Program-made: the position numbers and the translations under genes
Assembly (NCBI RefSeq): GCF_030372275.1
Contig: NZ_JAUDDJ010000002.1
Strand: one strand, 5' to 3'
Origin: Lawsonibacter sp900766145
GTDB taxonomy: Bacteria > Bacillota > Clostridia > Oscillospirales > Oscillospiraceae
Length of the DNA stretch: 64,000 nucleotides
The notes under the pieces: generated by a model
What the model saw: the letters and a program-made list of their open reading frames with translations, nothing else
What the model was told of the DNA's origin: nothing
Database searches by the model: none
Part shown: positions 51,434 through 58,417 of the stretch, piece by piece
How the letters are laid out: every line of letters starts with the position of its first letter
Position numbering within the stretch: position 1 is the stretch's first letter

Positions 51434-51462
51434 TTGACAATCCTCCCACAAAATGGGAGAAT
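51434..51462 (+). promoter_or_regulatory. Promoter with internal palindrome before the flavin reductase
   Basis: Perfect TTGACA (51434-51439), 17-base spacer and GAGAAT (51457-51462). The spacer holds the inverted repeat CTCCCA-CAAAA-TGGGAG (51443-51459), placed where a regulator would touch both promoter elements. Confidence 0.6.
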
Positions 51463-51540
51463 GAAAATAGTGTGTCTTAGCATAGAGCCCGATTTGGTGG
51501 CTCCGTGCTTCATAGAAAGAGGTACAGAGGAGCGAGCAGC

Positions 51541-52596
51541 ATGTCAGACAGTCCCCTGTGGCGGCCGGGCCGCATCGGCCCCATGGAACTGAAAAATCGG
51601 GTGATCCGCTCAGCCACCAACGAGCACCTGTCCCAGCCCGACGGACAGCTTACCACCACCTGGATGGATACCCTGGTGGAGTTGGCGGAGAATGAAGTGG
51701 GCCTGGTCATCACCGGCCACATGAGCGTGGACCGGCAGCAGCGCTCCGACCAGGGGCAGACTGTATTGGACGAGCAGACCGACCTGGGTCTGCTCCATGA
51801 GACGGCCTGCCGGGTCCATGCGGCGGGAGGAAAAATCGTGGCCCAGCTCAACCACGGCGGCAAGAAGGCGCCGGAAACCGTGAACGGCCACCCCCCCAAG
51901 CTGCCCGCCGACTTCTCTCTGGAAGAGCTGGATCAAATTGTAGGCAAGTACCGCTATGCCGCCATGCTGTGCCGCCGGGCCGGTTTTGACGGCGTGCAGA
52001 TTCACAACGCCTATGGGTATCTGCTGGCCAGCTTTCTCAACCATGTGGATAACCGGCGCACCGACGGCTACGGCGGCAGCGTGGAAAACCGCTTCCGCCT
52101 CACCGGGCGGATTATTCGGGAGGTGCGGCGGACCTGCGGGCCGGACTTTGCCATCCTCACCAAGGTGGGCGGAAATGGCTACGGCAGCCTGCACCGGCTG
52201 CTGGAGCTCTATGAGATCAGCGGCGCGGACGGAGTTGAAATCTGCACCTCCGACTTTGACCCCCGCATTTGGGCCAGCCGCTCCTTCTGCATGGAGGAAC
52301 TGCTCCGCGCCTGGGAGGGGGTCGACCTGCCCATCAGTCTGGTGGGCGGCGTTTTCTCCCAAAAGGCGGCGGAACATATTCTGGAGGCCGGCGTCCCCTT
52401 TGTCTCCTTTAGCCGGGCTCTGCTGTGCCAGCCCGACTTTGCTGCCCGCCTGAAGCGGGGTGAGGCCGAGGAGAGCCCCTGCACCACCTGCAACCAGTGC
52501 TACCAGAGCTTCCGGCGGCAGTTTGTGCGCTGCATCCAGCATACCTCCCCCATCCCCCAGTTGAAAAAGGTGTTTGGAAGTTCTGAAAATACATAA
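51541..52596 (+). CDS. NADH:flavin oxidoreductase, old yellow enzyme family
   Basis: 351-residue FMN TIM-barrel reductase. Family features: KNRVIRSATNEHLSQPDG, AQLNHGGKKAP, FDGVQIHNAYGYLLASFLNH followed by NRRTDGYGGSVENRFR. Near the C-terminus CTTCNQCYQSF-x6-C keeps the Fe-S-type cysteines found in the longer 2-enoate reductase group, although the second FAD/NADH domain of that group is missing. Likely reduces an electron-poor alkene; substrate unknown. The start is the ATG at 51541 with AGAGGAG upstream. It is monocistronic, with its own promoter and terminator. Confidence 0.92.
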   Translation: MSDSPLWRPGRIGPMELKNRVIRSATNEHLSQPDGQLTTTWMDTLVELAENEVGLVITGHMSVDRQQRSDQGQTVLDEQTDLGLLHETACRVHAAGGKIVAQLNHGGKKAPETVNGHPPKLPADFSLEELDQIVGKYRYAAMLCRRAGFDGVQIHNAYGYLLASFLNHVDNRRTDGYGGSVENRFRLTGRIIREVRRTCGPDFAILTKVGGNGYGSLHRLLELYEISGADGVEICTSDFDPRIWASRSFCMEELLRAWEGVDLPISLVGGVFSQKAAEHILEAGVPFVSFSRALLCQPDFAARLKRGEAEESPCTTCNQCYQSFRRQFVRCIQHTSPIPQLKKVFGSSENT

Positions 52597-52653
52597 GTTT
52601 TCCCCCTGATCGGAAACAAAATTGGCTTCTTTCCTGTCAGGGGGAACTTTTTT
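52595..52653 (+). terminator. Terminator after the flavin reductase
   Basis: Arms 52595-52609 and 52637-52649 pair along 13 bp with a two-T bulge, 27-base loop, then T6 running to 52653. Confidence 0.75.
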
Positions 52654-52673
52654 AAAAAATTTCAAAAAACCTA

Positions 52674-52701
52674 TTGACGAATGCGAAATTTCTGGTATAA
52701 T
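52674..52701 (+). promoter_or_regulatory. Promoter of tRNA-Ser
   Basis: TTGACG (52674-52679), 16-base spacer, TATAAT (52696-52701) with TGG before it (extended -10). Confidence 0.85.
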
Positions 52702-52741
52702 ACGTTTTGTTGTCACGCAAGAGACCACGTGAGAGCGCCAT

Positions 52742-52833
52742 GGAGAGATGGCTGAGCTGGTCGAAGGCGCACGATTGGAAATCGTGTAACGGCTAATACC
52801 CGTTCGAGGGTTCGAATCCCTCTCTCTCCGCCA
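52742..52833 (+). tRNA. tRNA-Ser (anticodon GGA)
   Basis: Class II tRNA of 92 bases including an encoded CCA (52831-52833). Acceptor GGAGAGA (52742-52748) pairs TCTCTCC (52823-52829). The anticodon stem CACGA/TCGTG encloses loop TTGGAAA with GGA at 52777-52779, a long variable arm follows, and the T loop is GGTTCGAATCC. Reads UCC and UCU serine codons. Confidence 0.97.
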
Positions 52834-52837
52834 TAAG

Positions 52838-52871
52838 AAAAGGACATCCGAATGGATGTCCTTTTCTTTTT
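52838..52871 (+). terminator. Terminator after tRNA-Ser
   Basis: Perfect 12-bp stem AAAAGGACATCC/GGATGTCCTTTT (52838-52849 with 52854-52865), loop GAAT, followed by CTTTTT. Also usable on the minus strand for the convergent YesL-like gene. Confidence 0.92.
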
Positions 52872-52938
52872 GATGTGAGGAAGATCAAAACCTCTCCCCC
52901 ACAGGCATCGGATTCTTACAGCCGAATGTCTTCTTTTT

Positions 52939-52988
52939 AAAGCAACCGCCGCTTGTTGAAACTGTCTTCAACAAGCGGCGGTTGCTTT
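52939..52988. repeat. Perfect 22-bp inverted repeat
   Basis: Arms 52939-52960 and 52967-52988 are perfectly complementary, loop ACTGTC. No T tract follows on either strand (GCGG on the right; AAAAAG on the minus side). It lies in the convergent gap between tRNA-Ser and the YesL-like gene. Confidence 0.85.
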
Positions 52989-53041
52989 GCGGTCTTGGGA
53001 GTCTTCCTCCTCTCAACAGCTTGATTCTATGCAAAAGCAAA

Positions 53042-53797
53042 TTACGAGCAAGCACCTTTGAACTTCTCTTCAATCCCAAGCTCCTGATCCATCTGCTCAT
53101 AAATAAAAAACTGAGACAAAAAGGTGATATACCACAGCCCCAGAATAGGAATCAGAAGCACAGTCCAGGGAGCCAGCAGTACATAGACGAGGCAGTAAAC
53201 CAGCTGCAAAAGGGTTACCCCTGCCATACGCCAGAAATATTTTGCAGTAAAGAGAATGATGTTTCTCATTCGATTCAGCGTGGTCTGGCGGAACAGAACC
53301 AGCTGGGGCCAGTAGAGGGTATTGAGCAGGAAAAACAGTGCTCCGGAAAACAGATACAGGACGATGGTCCCCATCGTTTGAGGAGCCGCAGACCACCAGA
53401 ACAGGGCCGCCATAAAAGCATACATGCCGATCAGAAGGCCCAGGACCCCTCCGGGGAGCAGGCTCTCCCGTCCATTTTGCCGCAGACTCCTGCTCCAGGC
53501 CGTCCACCAGGATTCCGGCGCGTCCCGCAGCCCTCGTAGTATGCCGTCGTAGAGCCCCGCCAGAAAGGGGCCCCAGATCATTCCGCCCAAAATTGACACA
53601 GGAATAAGAACCAGAATACTGCTGGACAAGATGGCATACCCAATGCCCGCTGCCAGGGGAAGGGCGCCCAGCACGGTAAGCAGATTGAGCTTGATCCAAG
53701 AGAAGGCGTGCTGAGAGAGCAGCTGCTTATAGCGGTTGAATCCCACTTGGCGCACATCCGGATCATAATAGGGGTCCTCATGGACAAACAAACCCAC
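53042..53797 (-). CDS. YesL-like DUF624 membrane protein
   Basis: 251-residue membrane protein with five or six helices of the YesL/DUF624 family, which is common beside LplABC-type sugar transporters in Firmicutes but has no defined biochemical role. The N-terminal stretch YYDPDVRQVGFNRYKQLL precedes helix 1 at about 35-60; the ends of later helices carry paired Arg/Lys. It lies 13 bases downstream of the lipoprotein gene, as the last gene of the operon headed by the LacI regulator. Confidence 0.83.
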   Translation of the reverse strand: MGLFVHEDPYYDPDVRQVGFNRYKQLLSQHAFSWIKLNLLTVLGALPLAAGIGYAILSSSILVLIPVSILGGMIWGPFLAGLYDGILRGLRDAPESWWTAWSRSLRQNGRESLLPGGVLGLLIGMYAFMAALFWWSAAPQTMGTIVLYLFSGALFFLLNTLYWPQLVLFRQTTLNRMRNIILFTAKYFWRMAGVTLLQLVYCLVYVLLAPWTVLLIPILGLWYITFLSQFFIYEQMDQELGIEEKFKGACS

Positions 53798-53810
53798 AAT
53801 ACTTCCTCCT

Positions 53811-54413
53811 TTAGTTCAACGGGCTATAGTGGCAGCCGTCCAGGAACTGGAGTAGAATCTCTTGCTCCTGTCCGGTAAACTCCTCCTGGCAGGCCAACTC
53901 GGCACTGATGGCGTAGGTCCCGTAGACGGTAAAGGCCGATACGCCCCGCTGATAGGGGTTGGTCTCTGAGCCGCAGGTATAGGACAGCAGGGTATACTCC
54001 TGGCCGTTGCGCTTCTCGTTCCAGGTCTCGGTCACAGTATAAGTCTCCTGCTGCCGGGCCATCCAGTCCTCCTGGTTTTGCTGGGCGTAGGTCTCATCTG
54101 CGCATCCCGCTGCAAGCAGGTAGATCTGGGCGTCGTAGACTTCCACATCCTCCCCATCCTCGTTGGTATAGGCAGAGGGGTCCCCAGCTACCCAGGCGGC
54201 ATAGTAGATGTCCTCTCCGGTGAGAACAGAATAATTATCCAGCAGGGTAAAGCCGTTGCCCGGCTCCTCCGCGCCCAACACGGACCCCAGCATGGTCCAG
54301 CTGGCGTCCCACGGGGTCCCGTCAACGGCCTGGTCGGGATACTGGCTGCACCCGCTCAGGCCCAGCAGGCCCGCCAAAAGCAGCAGCGCAGCCCCGTAGT
54401 TCCACCGTTTCAC
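53811..54413 (-). CDS. Putative lipoprotein of unknown function
   Basis: 200-residue protein with a lipoprotein signal: basic start MKRW, hydrophobic stretch and lipobox LSGC with the modified Cys at 22. The mature part is acidic and Tyr-rich (VTETWNEKRNGQEYTLLSYTCGS), likely a small extracytoplasmic beta-domain. The start is a GTG overlapping the upstream stop (GTGA) with GGGGGAG before it. No family recognised. Encoded between a membrane-anchored protein and the YesL-like protein, so the three may form one envelope unit. Confidence 0.78.
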   Translation of the reverse strand: MKRWNYGAALLLLAGLLGLSGCSQYPDQAVDGTPWDASWTMLGSVLGAEEPGNGFTLLDNYSVLTGEDIYYAAWVAGDPSAYTNEDGEDVEVYDAQIYLLAAGCADETYAQQNQEDWMARQQETYTVTETWNEKRNGQEYTLLSYTCGSETNPYQRGVSAFTVYGTYAISAELACQEEFTGQEQEILLQFLDGCHYSPLN

Positions 54414-55138
54414 TGGTCACTCCCCCTTGTGATGGTATCCCATAGTGCATCGCATTCCTCAGGATAGGAACAGGTGCGCTCGGTCCAGAAGCCCCGGCGG
54501 GCCACAAAGAGGGACGAGAGCAGCTCCTGGCTGTCTCCATGGATTTCCTGTTTCAAAATCTCCTCTGTGTAGTCCCCCAACGGCAGTTCCCAAAGGACCG
54601 GGCACTGAGACCAAGAGAGGCAGCAGTTCTCATAGCTCTCTTCTTCCTCCCCCGGCAGGCTCCCGTCCAGGCGGCGGAGAATTTGGTAGTTCTTCTGGAA
54701 AACCTCCGGGTCCTCCAGCAGAAAAAAGTAGCTGTCGCAGACACTCAAATCCGCCATTAGCTTGGTGCTTCCGGCATAGTCGTATGCCGCCCCTTCGCCG
54801 GAACTGTTTCCCATCACATACTGATTCAGACGTACCACCACCTGACCGTCACCGTTACAGTCGGTGCCCAGCTCCGCCAAAGCGGACTCCAGGGCGGCCG
54901 CCGTATCCTCCGGCAGGGCGGCGGAGCCCACATAGGCCACCTGGTAGTCCGGCCTCACCTGCCCGATGCCCAGGATTCTGGCCCCCAGATAGACCCCCAG
55001 GGCAAGCAGCCCGACGCCCAGGAACACATGCCACTTGTGGTAATACCACCAGTTGGCCCGCTTTTGCCGGGGCGTCAGCTCCACCACCTCATCCGGCTTC
55101 ACATCCCGGTATTTCCACTTCAGATATTCGCTGGCCAC
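54410..55138 (-). CDS. Membrane-anchored hypothetical protein with DxNxDG loop
   Basis: 242 residues, with a short cytoplasmic part (1-36, basic and Trp/Tyr-rich), one membrane helix (37-57) and an extracytoplasmic domain. DCNGDGQVVV at about 93-102 resembles a DxNxDG calcium loop. The rest of the domain alternates sheets and helices (RPDYQVAYVGS, STKLMADLSVCDSYFFLL). The start is GTG with GAGGAGG upstream, 21 bases after the LacI gene. I recognise no family. Similar anchored domains occur in Clostridia next to transport genes, but I cannot name a function. Confidence 0.76.
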   Translation of the reverse strand: MASEYLKWKYRDVKPDEVVELTPRQKRANWWYYHKWHVFLGVGLLALGVYLGARILGIGQVRPDYQVAYVGSAALPEDTAAALESALAELGTDCNGDGQVVVRLNQYVMGNSSGEGAAYDYAGSTKLMADLSVCDSYFFLLEDPEVFQKNYQILRRLDGSLPGEEEESYENCCLSWSQCPVLWELPLGDYTEEILKQEIHGDSQELLSSLFVARRGFWTERTCSYPEECDALWDTITRGSDQ

Positions 55139-55159
55139 AGGCGTTCCTCCTCTGTTTTG

Positions 55160-56152
55160 TCACGCCCCGTCCCGGGTGGTGCCGCCGGGGGCATAGCTTA
55201 CCGGCAGGCAGATGAGACTGGGCAGGTCGCTTTTGTCTTCTTTTAATAAAATGTCTACACAGGTCTCGGCCAGAAGGGGGATGGGCTGGACAATGGTGGA
55301 ACAATCCGGCTCCCGGCCCATGTGGATAGCCGTACCATCAAAGCCGATGAGCTGTACGTCCTGGGGGACGTGGACCTCCAGCTCCGAGAGCATTTTCTGA
55401 ATCTCCAGCGTCAGCACATCGGTACAGCAGAAGATGCCGTCGTAGTCCAGCCGCCCCTGGTGGATATGGGCCTGGAGGAAATCCCGGAACGGTCCGTATC
55501 CGTCGCTGTCCCGCAGGTAGAGCGTATCATGTTCTACTCCCATTCCCCGGCAGAAGGCCTCAAACCCGTCCCGCCGCTTGTCCGACTCTCCGGCCACGGT
55601 GGAGCCAATGCGCAGAAAGAGCAGCCGCTTACAGCCCAGCTCCACCAGCTTTTTTGCCGCCAGCTGGCCGCCGCCGAAGTTGTCCGAGGCCACACAGGGC
55701 ACATCGGGACTCACATAGCGGTCAAAGCTGACAAAGGGGACCTTGTCTGCCACCTGCAGGTCGGGATTATAGGTCAATCCGATGATACCATCCACCTGGT
55801 TTTGCTGGGCCATGTGGATGTAGCGCTGCTCCGCCTCCGGGTCAAAGTCGGTGATGGACAAAAACATCCGGTAGCCCCGCTTGGTGAGAGCCTGGCACAG
55901 GTTCTGGGCCAGGACGGAGAAAAAGGGATTGATGATATTGGGCAGCACTACGGCCACCGCGTAGGTCCGGTTGGTCTTCAGCCCCCGGGCATAGCTATTT
56001 ACCTGATAGCCCAGCCGCTTTGCCGCCTCCAGCACCCGCTGGCGGTACTCCTCCCCCACCGAGCCGTTGTTAAACACCTTGGATACGGTGCCAAGCGCCA
56101 CGCCCGCCTCCCGGGCCACATCTTTCATTGTCGGAGCGGAACCCCGTTTCAT
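55160..56152 (-). CDS. LacI-family transcriptional regulator
   Basis: 330-residue repressor. The N-terminal helix-turn-helix is TMKDVAREAGVALGTVSKVFNN, with the hinge-helix region AKRLGYQVNSYARGL. The periplasmic-binding-like effector domain starts at about 65 (YAVAVVLPNIINPFF) and contains VPFVSFDRYV, CVASDNFGGG and LIGFDGT. The gene heads the leftward operon and faces the saccharide transport operon. Four matching palindromes in between (two per promoter) are its likely operators, making it a local, autorepressed sugar regulator. The inducer is presumably the imported saccharide. Confidence 0.92.
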   Translation of the reverse strand: MKRGSAPTMKDVAREAGVALGTVSKVFNNGSVGEEYRQRVLEAAKRLGYQVNSYARGLKTNRTYAVAVVLPNIINPFFSVLAQNLCQALTKRGYRMFLSITDFDPEAEQRYIHMAQQNQVDGIIGLTYNPDLQVADKVPFVSFDRYVSPDVPCVASDNFGGGQLAAKKLVELGCKRLLFLRIGSTVAGESDKRRDGFEAFCRGMGVEHDTLYLRDSDGYGPFRDFLQAHIHQGRLDYDGIFCCTDVLTLEIQKMLSELEVHVPQDVQLIGFDGTAIHMGREPDCSTIVQPIPLLAETCVDILLKEDKSDLPSLICLPVSYAPGGTTRDGA

Positions 56153-56175
56153 CTATACCACCGCCTCTGCTAATA

Positions 56176-56187
56176 TGAAACGTATCA
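56176..56187. promoter_or_regulatory. LacI-type operator 1
   Basis: TGAAACGTATCA, a near-perfect palindrome centred on CG, lying downstream of the lacI-family promoter and 24 bases before its gene. Confidence 0.65.
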
Positions 56188-56221
56188 TGATTATTTCACG
56201 GAATTTCATGAACATAACTTC

Positions 56222-56249
56222 ATTATATTCGTGAAACGTTTTTTTGCAA
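56222..56249 (-). promoter_or_regulatory. Promoter of the LacI-family gene
   Basis: On the minus strand TTGCAA (56244-56249), a 16-base spacer and TATAAT (56222-56227). The spacer contains operator 2, so binding would block RNA polymerase directly. Confidence 0.75.
56232..56243. promoter_or_regulatory. LacI-type operator 2
   Basis: TGAAACGTTTTT: perfect left half and partial right half of the TGAAACGTTTCA consensus, in the spacer of the leftward promoter. Confidence 0.6.
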
Positions 56250-56359
56250 GCTGTTTTTTAAAAAATTGGGTCGTCTCCCCAATTTCCTTTCACAATGCAC
56301 AAAAAACGCCCTGTCTTTTTATGGAGAACAGAGAAGTGGAAAAATGCGGACAAATTGCC

Positions 56360-56389
56360 TTGACAGCAGAAGGAAACCTGGCGTATGAT
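56360..56389 (+). promoter_or_regulatory. Promoter of the saccharide transport operon
   Basis: Perfect TTGACA (56360-56365), 18-base spacer and TATGAT (56384-56389). The expected start near 56396 lies only about 10 bases before operator 3. Confidence 0.75.
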
Positions 56390-56404
56390 GAGTCTAAATT
56401 AGAG

Positions 56405-56416
56405 TGTAACGTTTCG
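56405..56416. promoter_or_regulatory. LacI-type operator 3
   Basis: TGTAACGTTTCG, matching TGAAACGTTTCA in ten of twelve positions, just downstream of the rightward transcript start. Confidence 0.65.
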
Positions 56417-56452
56417 CCCTGTGGTTCCGGGGCACACTTTTTTCAGCAGACG

Positions 56453-56464
56453 TGAAACGTTACA
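56453..56464. promoter_or_regulatory. LacI-type operator 4
   Basis: TGAAACGTTACA, 48 bases from operator 3 in nearly mirrored form, suitable for cooperative or looped repression. Confidence 0.65.
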
Positions 56465-56560
56465 TTCCGTATACCGGTATATGAAACTAGAATTGAGAAA
56501 GAGGGGATAACACCGCTGTGCCAATGTGATACAATCATTTCAAATAGGGAGTGAGACAAT

Positions 56561-57499
56561 GTGAGTCAACAATATAAACCCGCGGCAGGGGCCATTGCCC
56601 TGCACAGAAAACCCTTGGGCCGCCGGATTTTGAACAATTGGCAGCTCTATCTGCTGCTGCTGATTCCGGTGGTGCTGACCATCATCTATAAATATGTTCC
56701 CATGTACGGCATCCAGATCGCCTTCCGTGATTTCAAAGCCAGCCGGGGATATATGGGCAGCGAATGGGTGGGACTGTACTGGTTTGAGCGGTTTTTCAGC
56801 TCGCCCACCTGTGTCCGGATGATCAAAAATACCGTCCTTATCAGCCTGTACAGTCTGCTGTGGAGCTTCCCCATCCCCATCATTCTGTCCCTCATTATCA
56901 ACCAGCTCCGCTTCCGGCGGTATAAGCGGCTGGTGCAGACGGTACTGTATGCCCCCCACTTTATCTCCATCATGGTGGTGTGCGGTATGCTGCGCATCTT
57001 CCTGAGCCCCTCGGGAGGACTCATCAACCTGATTTTCGGCACCAGCATCGACTTTTTGACCGAATCCTCCGCCTTCCGCACCATCTACATCGCCTCGGGC
57101 ATCTGGCAGGACGCCGGCTGGGGCTGCATCATCTACCTGGCCACCCTGGCCAACGTGGACCCCGGCCTCTACGAGGCGGCCAAAATCGACGGCGCCTCCG
57201 TCTTCCAGCGCATCAAGAACATCGACCTGCCCGAGCTGCTGCCCATGGCCATTTTGAACCTGATCATGGCCGCCGGCGGACTGATGAACGTGGGCTTTGA
57301 AAAGGTGTGGCTCCTCCAGACCGACCTGAACAAGGCCACCAGCGACGTCATCGCCGTGTACGTCTACCAACAGGGCATTGAAAACGCCAAGTATAGCTAC
57401 TCCACAGCCGTGGGCCTGTTCAACACGGCGGTCAATATCATTTTGCTGCTCATCGTCAACAAGATCGCGTCCAAGGCCTCGGACGTGGAATTTGTGTAA
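56561..57499 (+). CDS. Sugar ABC transporter permease (LplB-like)
   Basis: 312-residue inner-membrane permease with six helices. The start region carries KYVPMYGIQIAFRDFKASRG, typical of the LplB/YteP subgroup for oligosaccharides. The EAA coupling loop is YEAAKIDGASVFQRIKNIDLPEL. The GTG start has GGGAG 9 bases upstream. It pairs with the next gene as a heterodimeric channel. There is no ATPase in the locus; such systems commonly share an MsmX-type ATPase. Confidence 0.94.
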   Translation: MSQQYKPAAGAIALHRKPLGRRILNNWQLYLLLLIPVVLTIIYKYVPMYGIQIAFRDFKASRGYMGSEWVGLYWFERFFSSPTCVRMIKNTVLISLYSLLWSFPIPIILSLIINQLRFRRYKRLVQTVLYAPHFISIMVVCGMLRIFLSPSGGLINLIFGTSIDFLTESSAFRTIYIASGIWQDAGWGCIIYLATLANVDPGLYEAAKIDGASVFQRIKNIDLPELLPMAILNLIMAAGGLMNVGFEKVWLLQTDLNKATSDVIAVYVYQQGIENAKYSYSTAVGLFNTAVNIILLLIVNKIASKASDVEFV

Positions 57500-57513
57500 A
57501 GGAGGGGAAAAAC

Positions 57514-58401
57514 ATGAACAAATCGCGCGGACTGTCTGAGCGCACCAGCGATATCGTGCTGGTGGCCATCACCGCGGTGGTGCTCATCATCGTGGCCTAT
57601 CCCCTCTACTATGTCCTCATCGCCTCGGTCTCTGACCCCTACGACGTGTACGCGGGCAAGACCTTCCTCTTCCCCAGCGGCTTCACCCTGGACGGATACG
57701 CGGCGGTCTTTCAGGACCCCAACATCGTCTCCGGCTTTCTCAACTCGGTGAAATACACCTTGATCGGTACCGTATTCTCGGTGACCATGCTCTACATCAC
57801 CGCCTACCCCATGGCCCAGCGGGACCTGCCCGGCCGGAAGTTTTTCAGCATCTTCTTCCTCATCACCATGTACTTTGGCGGCGGCCTGGTCCCCACCTAC
57901 CTGGTGGTCAAGAGCACCGGGCTGGTGGGCAGCATGTGGTCCCTGTTTCTGCCTGGCGGCGTGGCCGTGGGCAACATGATCATCGTGCGCAACTACTTCC
58001 AGAACAGCGTCCCCAAGGACCTCATCGAGGCGGCCCAAATTGACGGCTGCTCCAAGATGGGCATTTTCCTGCGCATCGTCATCCCCCTCTCCAAGCCCAT
58101 TCTGGCCGTGATGGCGGTTTTCTCCATGGTGGCCTACTGGAACGACTGGTTTACCGCGCTGATCTATCTGGGCGGCAAGGGCTCCCCCCTCCCCCTGGTC
58201 ATGCGCAACATTCTGATCAAGAGTTCCGCCTCCGCCTCCCAGGCCGCCACCATCTCCGGCGGCTACGCAGAGCTGAATAAGCTCACCGAGCTTTTGAAGT
58301 TCTGCTCCATGATCGTGGCGGCGGTGCCCATGCTGGTCGTCTACCCCTTTGTGCAGAAGTACTTTGAAAAGGGCTTTATGGCCGGCGCGGTGAAGGGCTG
58401 A
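57514..58401 (+). CDS. Sugar ABC transporter permease (LplC/YtcP-like)
   Basis: 295-residue, six-helix permease and partner of the previous gene. It begins with RTSDIVLVAITAVVLIIVAYPLYYVLIASVSDP, and the EAA loop is LIEAAQIDGCSKMGIFLRIVIPLSKPI. AAAGGAGGGG lies 6 bases before the ATG. Belongs to the MalG-type CUT1 family; acts with the binding lipoprotein that follows. Confidence 0.94.
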   Translation: MNKSRGLSERTSDIVLVAITAVVLIIVAYPLYYVLIASVSDPYDVYAGKTFLFPSGFTLDGYAAVFQDPNIVSGFLNSVKYTLIGTVFSVTMLYITAYPMAQRDLPGRKFFSIFFLITMYFGGGLVPTYLVVKSTGLVGSMWSLFLPGGVAVGNMIIVRNYFQNSVPKDLIEAAQIDGCSKMGIFLRIVIPLSKPILAVMAVFSMVAYWNDWFTALIYLGGKGSPLPLVMRNILIKSSASASQAATISGGYAELNKLTELLKFCSMIVAAVPMLVVYPFVQKYFEKGFMAGAVKG

Positions 58402-58417
58402 GAAAGGAGAGAAAACC

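Larger units (their letters stand above)
56153..56560. promoter_or_regulatory. Divergent regulatory region of the saccharide locus
   Basis: 408 bases without a gene, holding two opposite promoters and four operator copies, listed separately. The remainder of the rightward leader (56465-56560) contains a short palindrome ATACCGGTAT at about 56469-56478 and the ribosome binding site GGGAG before GTG 56561; I see no other structure in it. Confidence 0.8.

Noticed and set aside
52742..52988. tRNA-Ser with downstream palindrome as an integration site of a mobile element
   Set aside because: No integrase, excision gene, or repeated tRNA 3' end is present in the following 10 kb, which holds ordinary metabolic genes.
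56231..56455. 74-codon plus-strand frame in the divergent LacI region
   Set aside because: It runs through both promoters and three operators and lacks a ribosome binding site.
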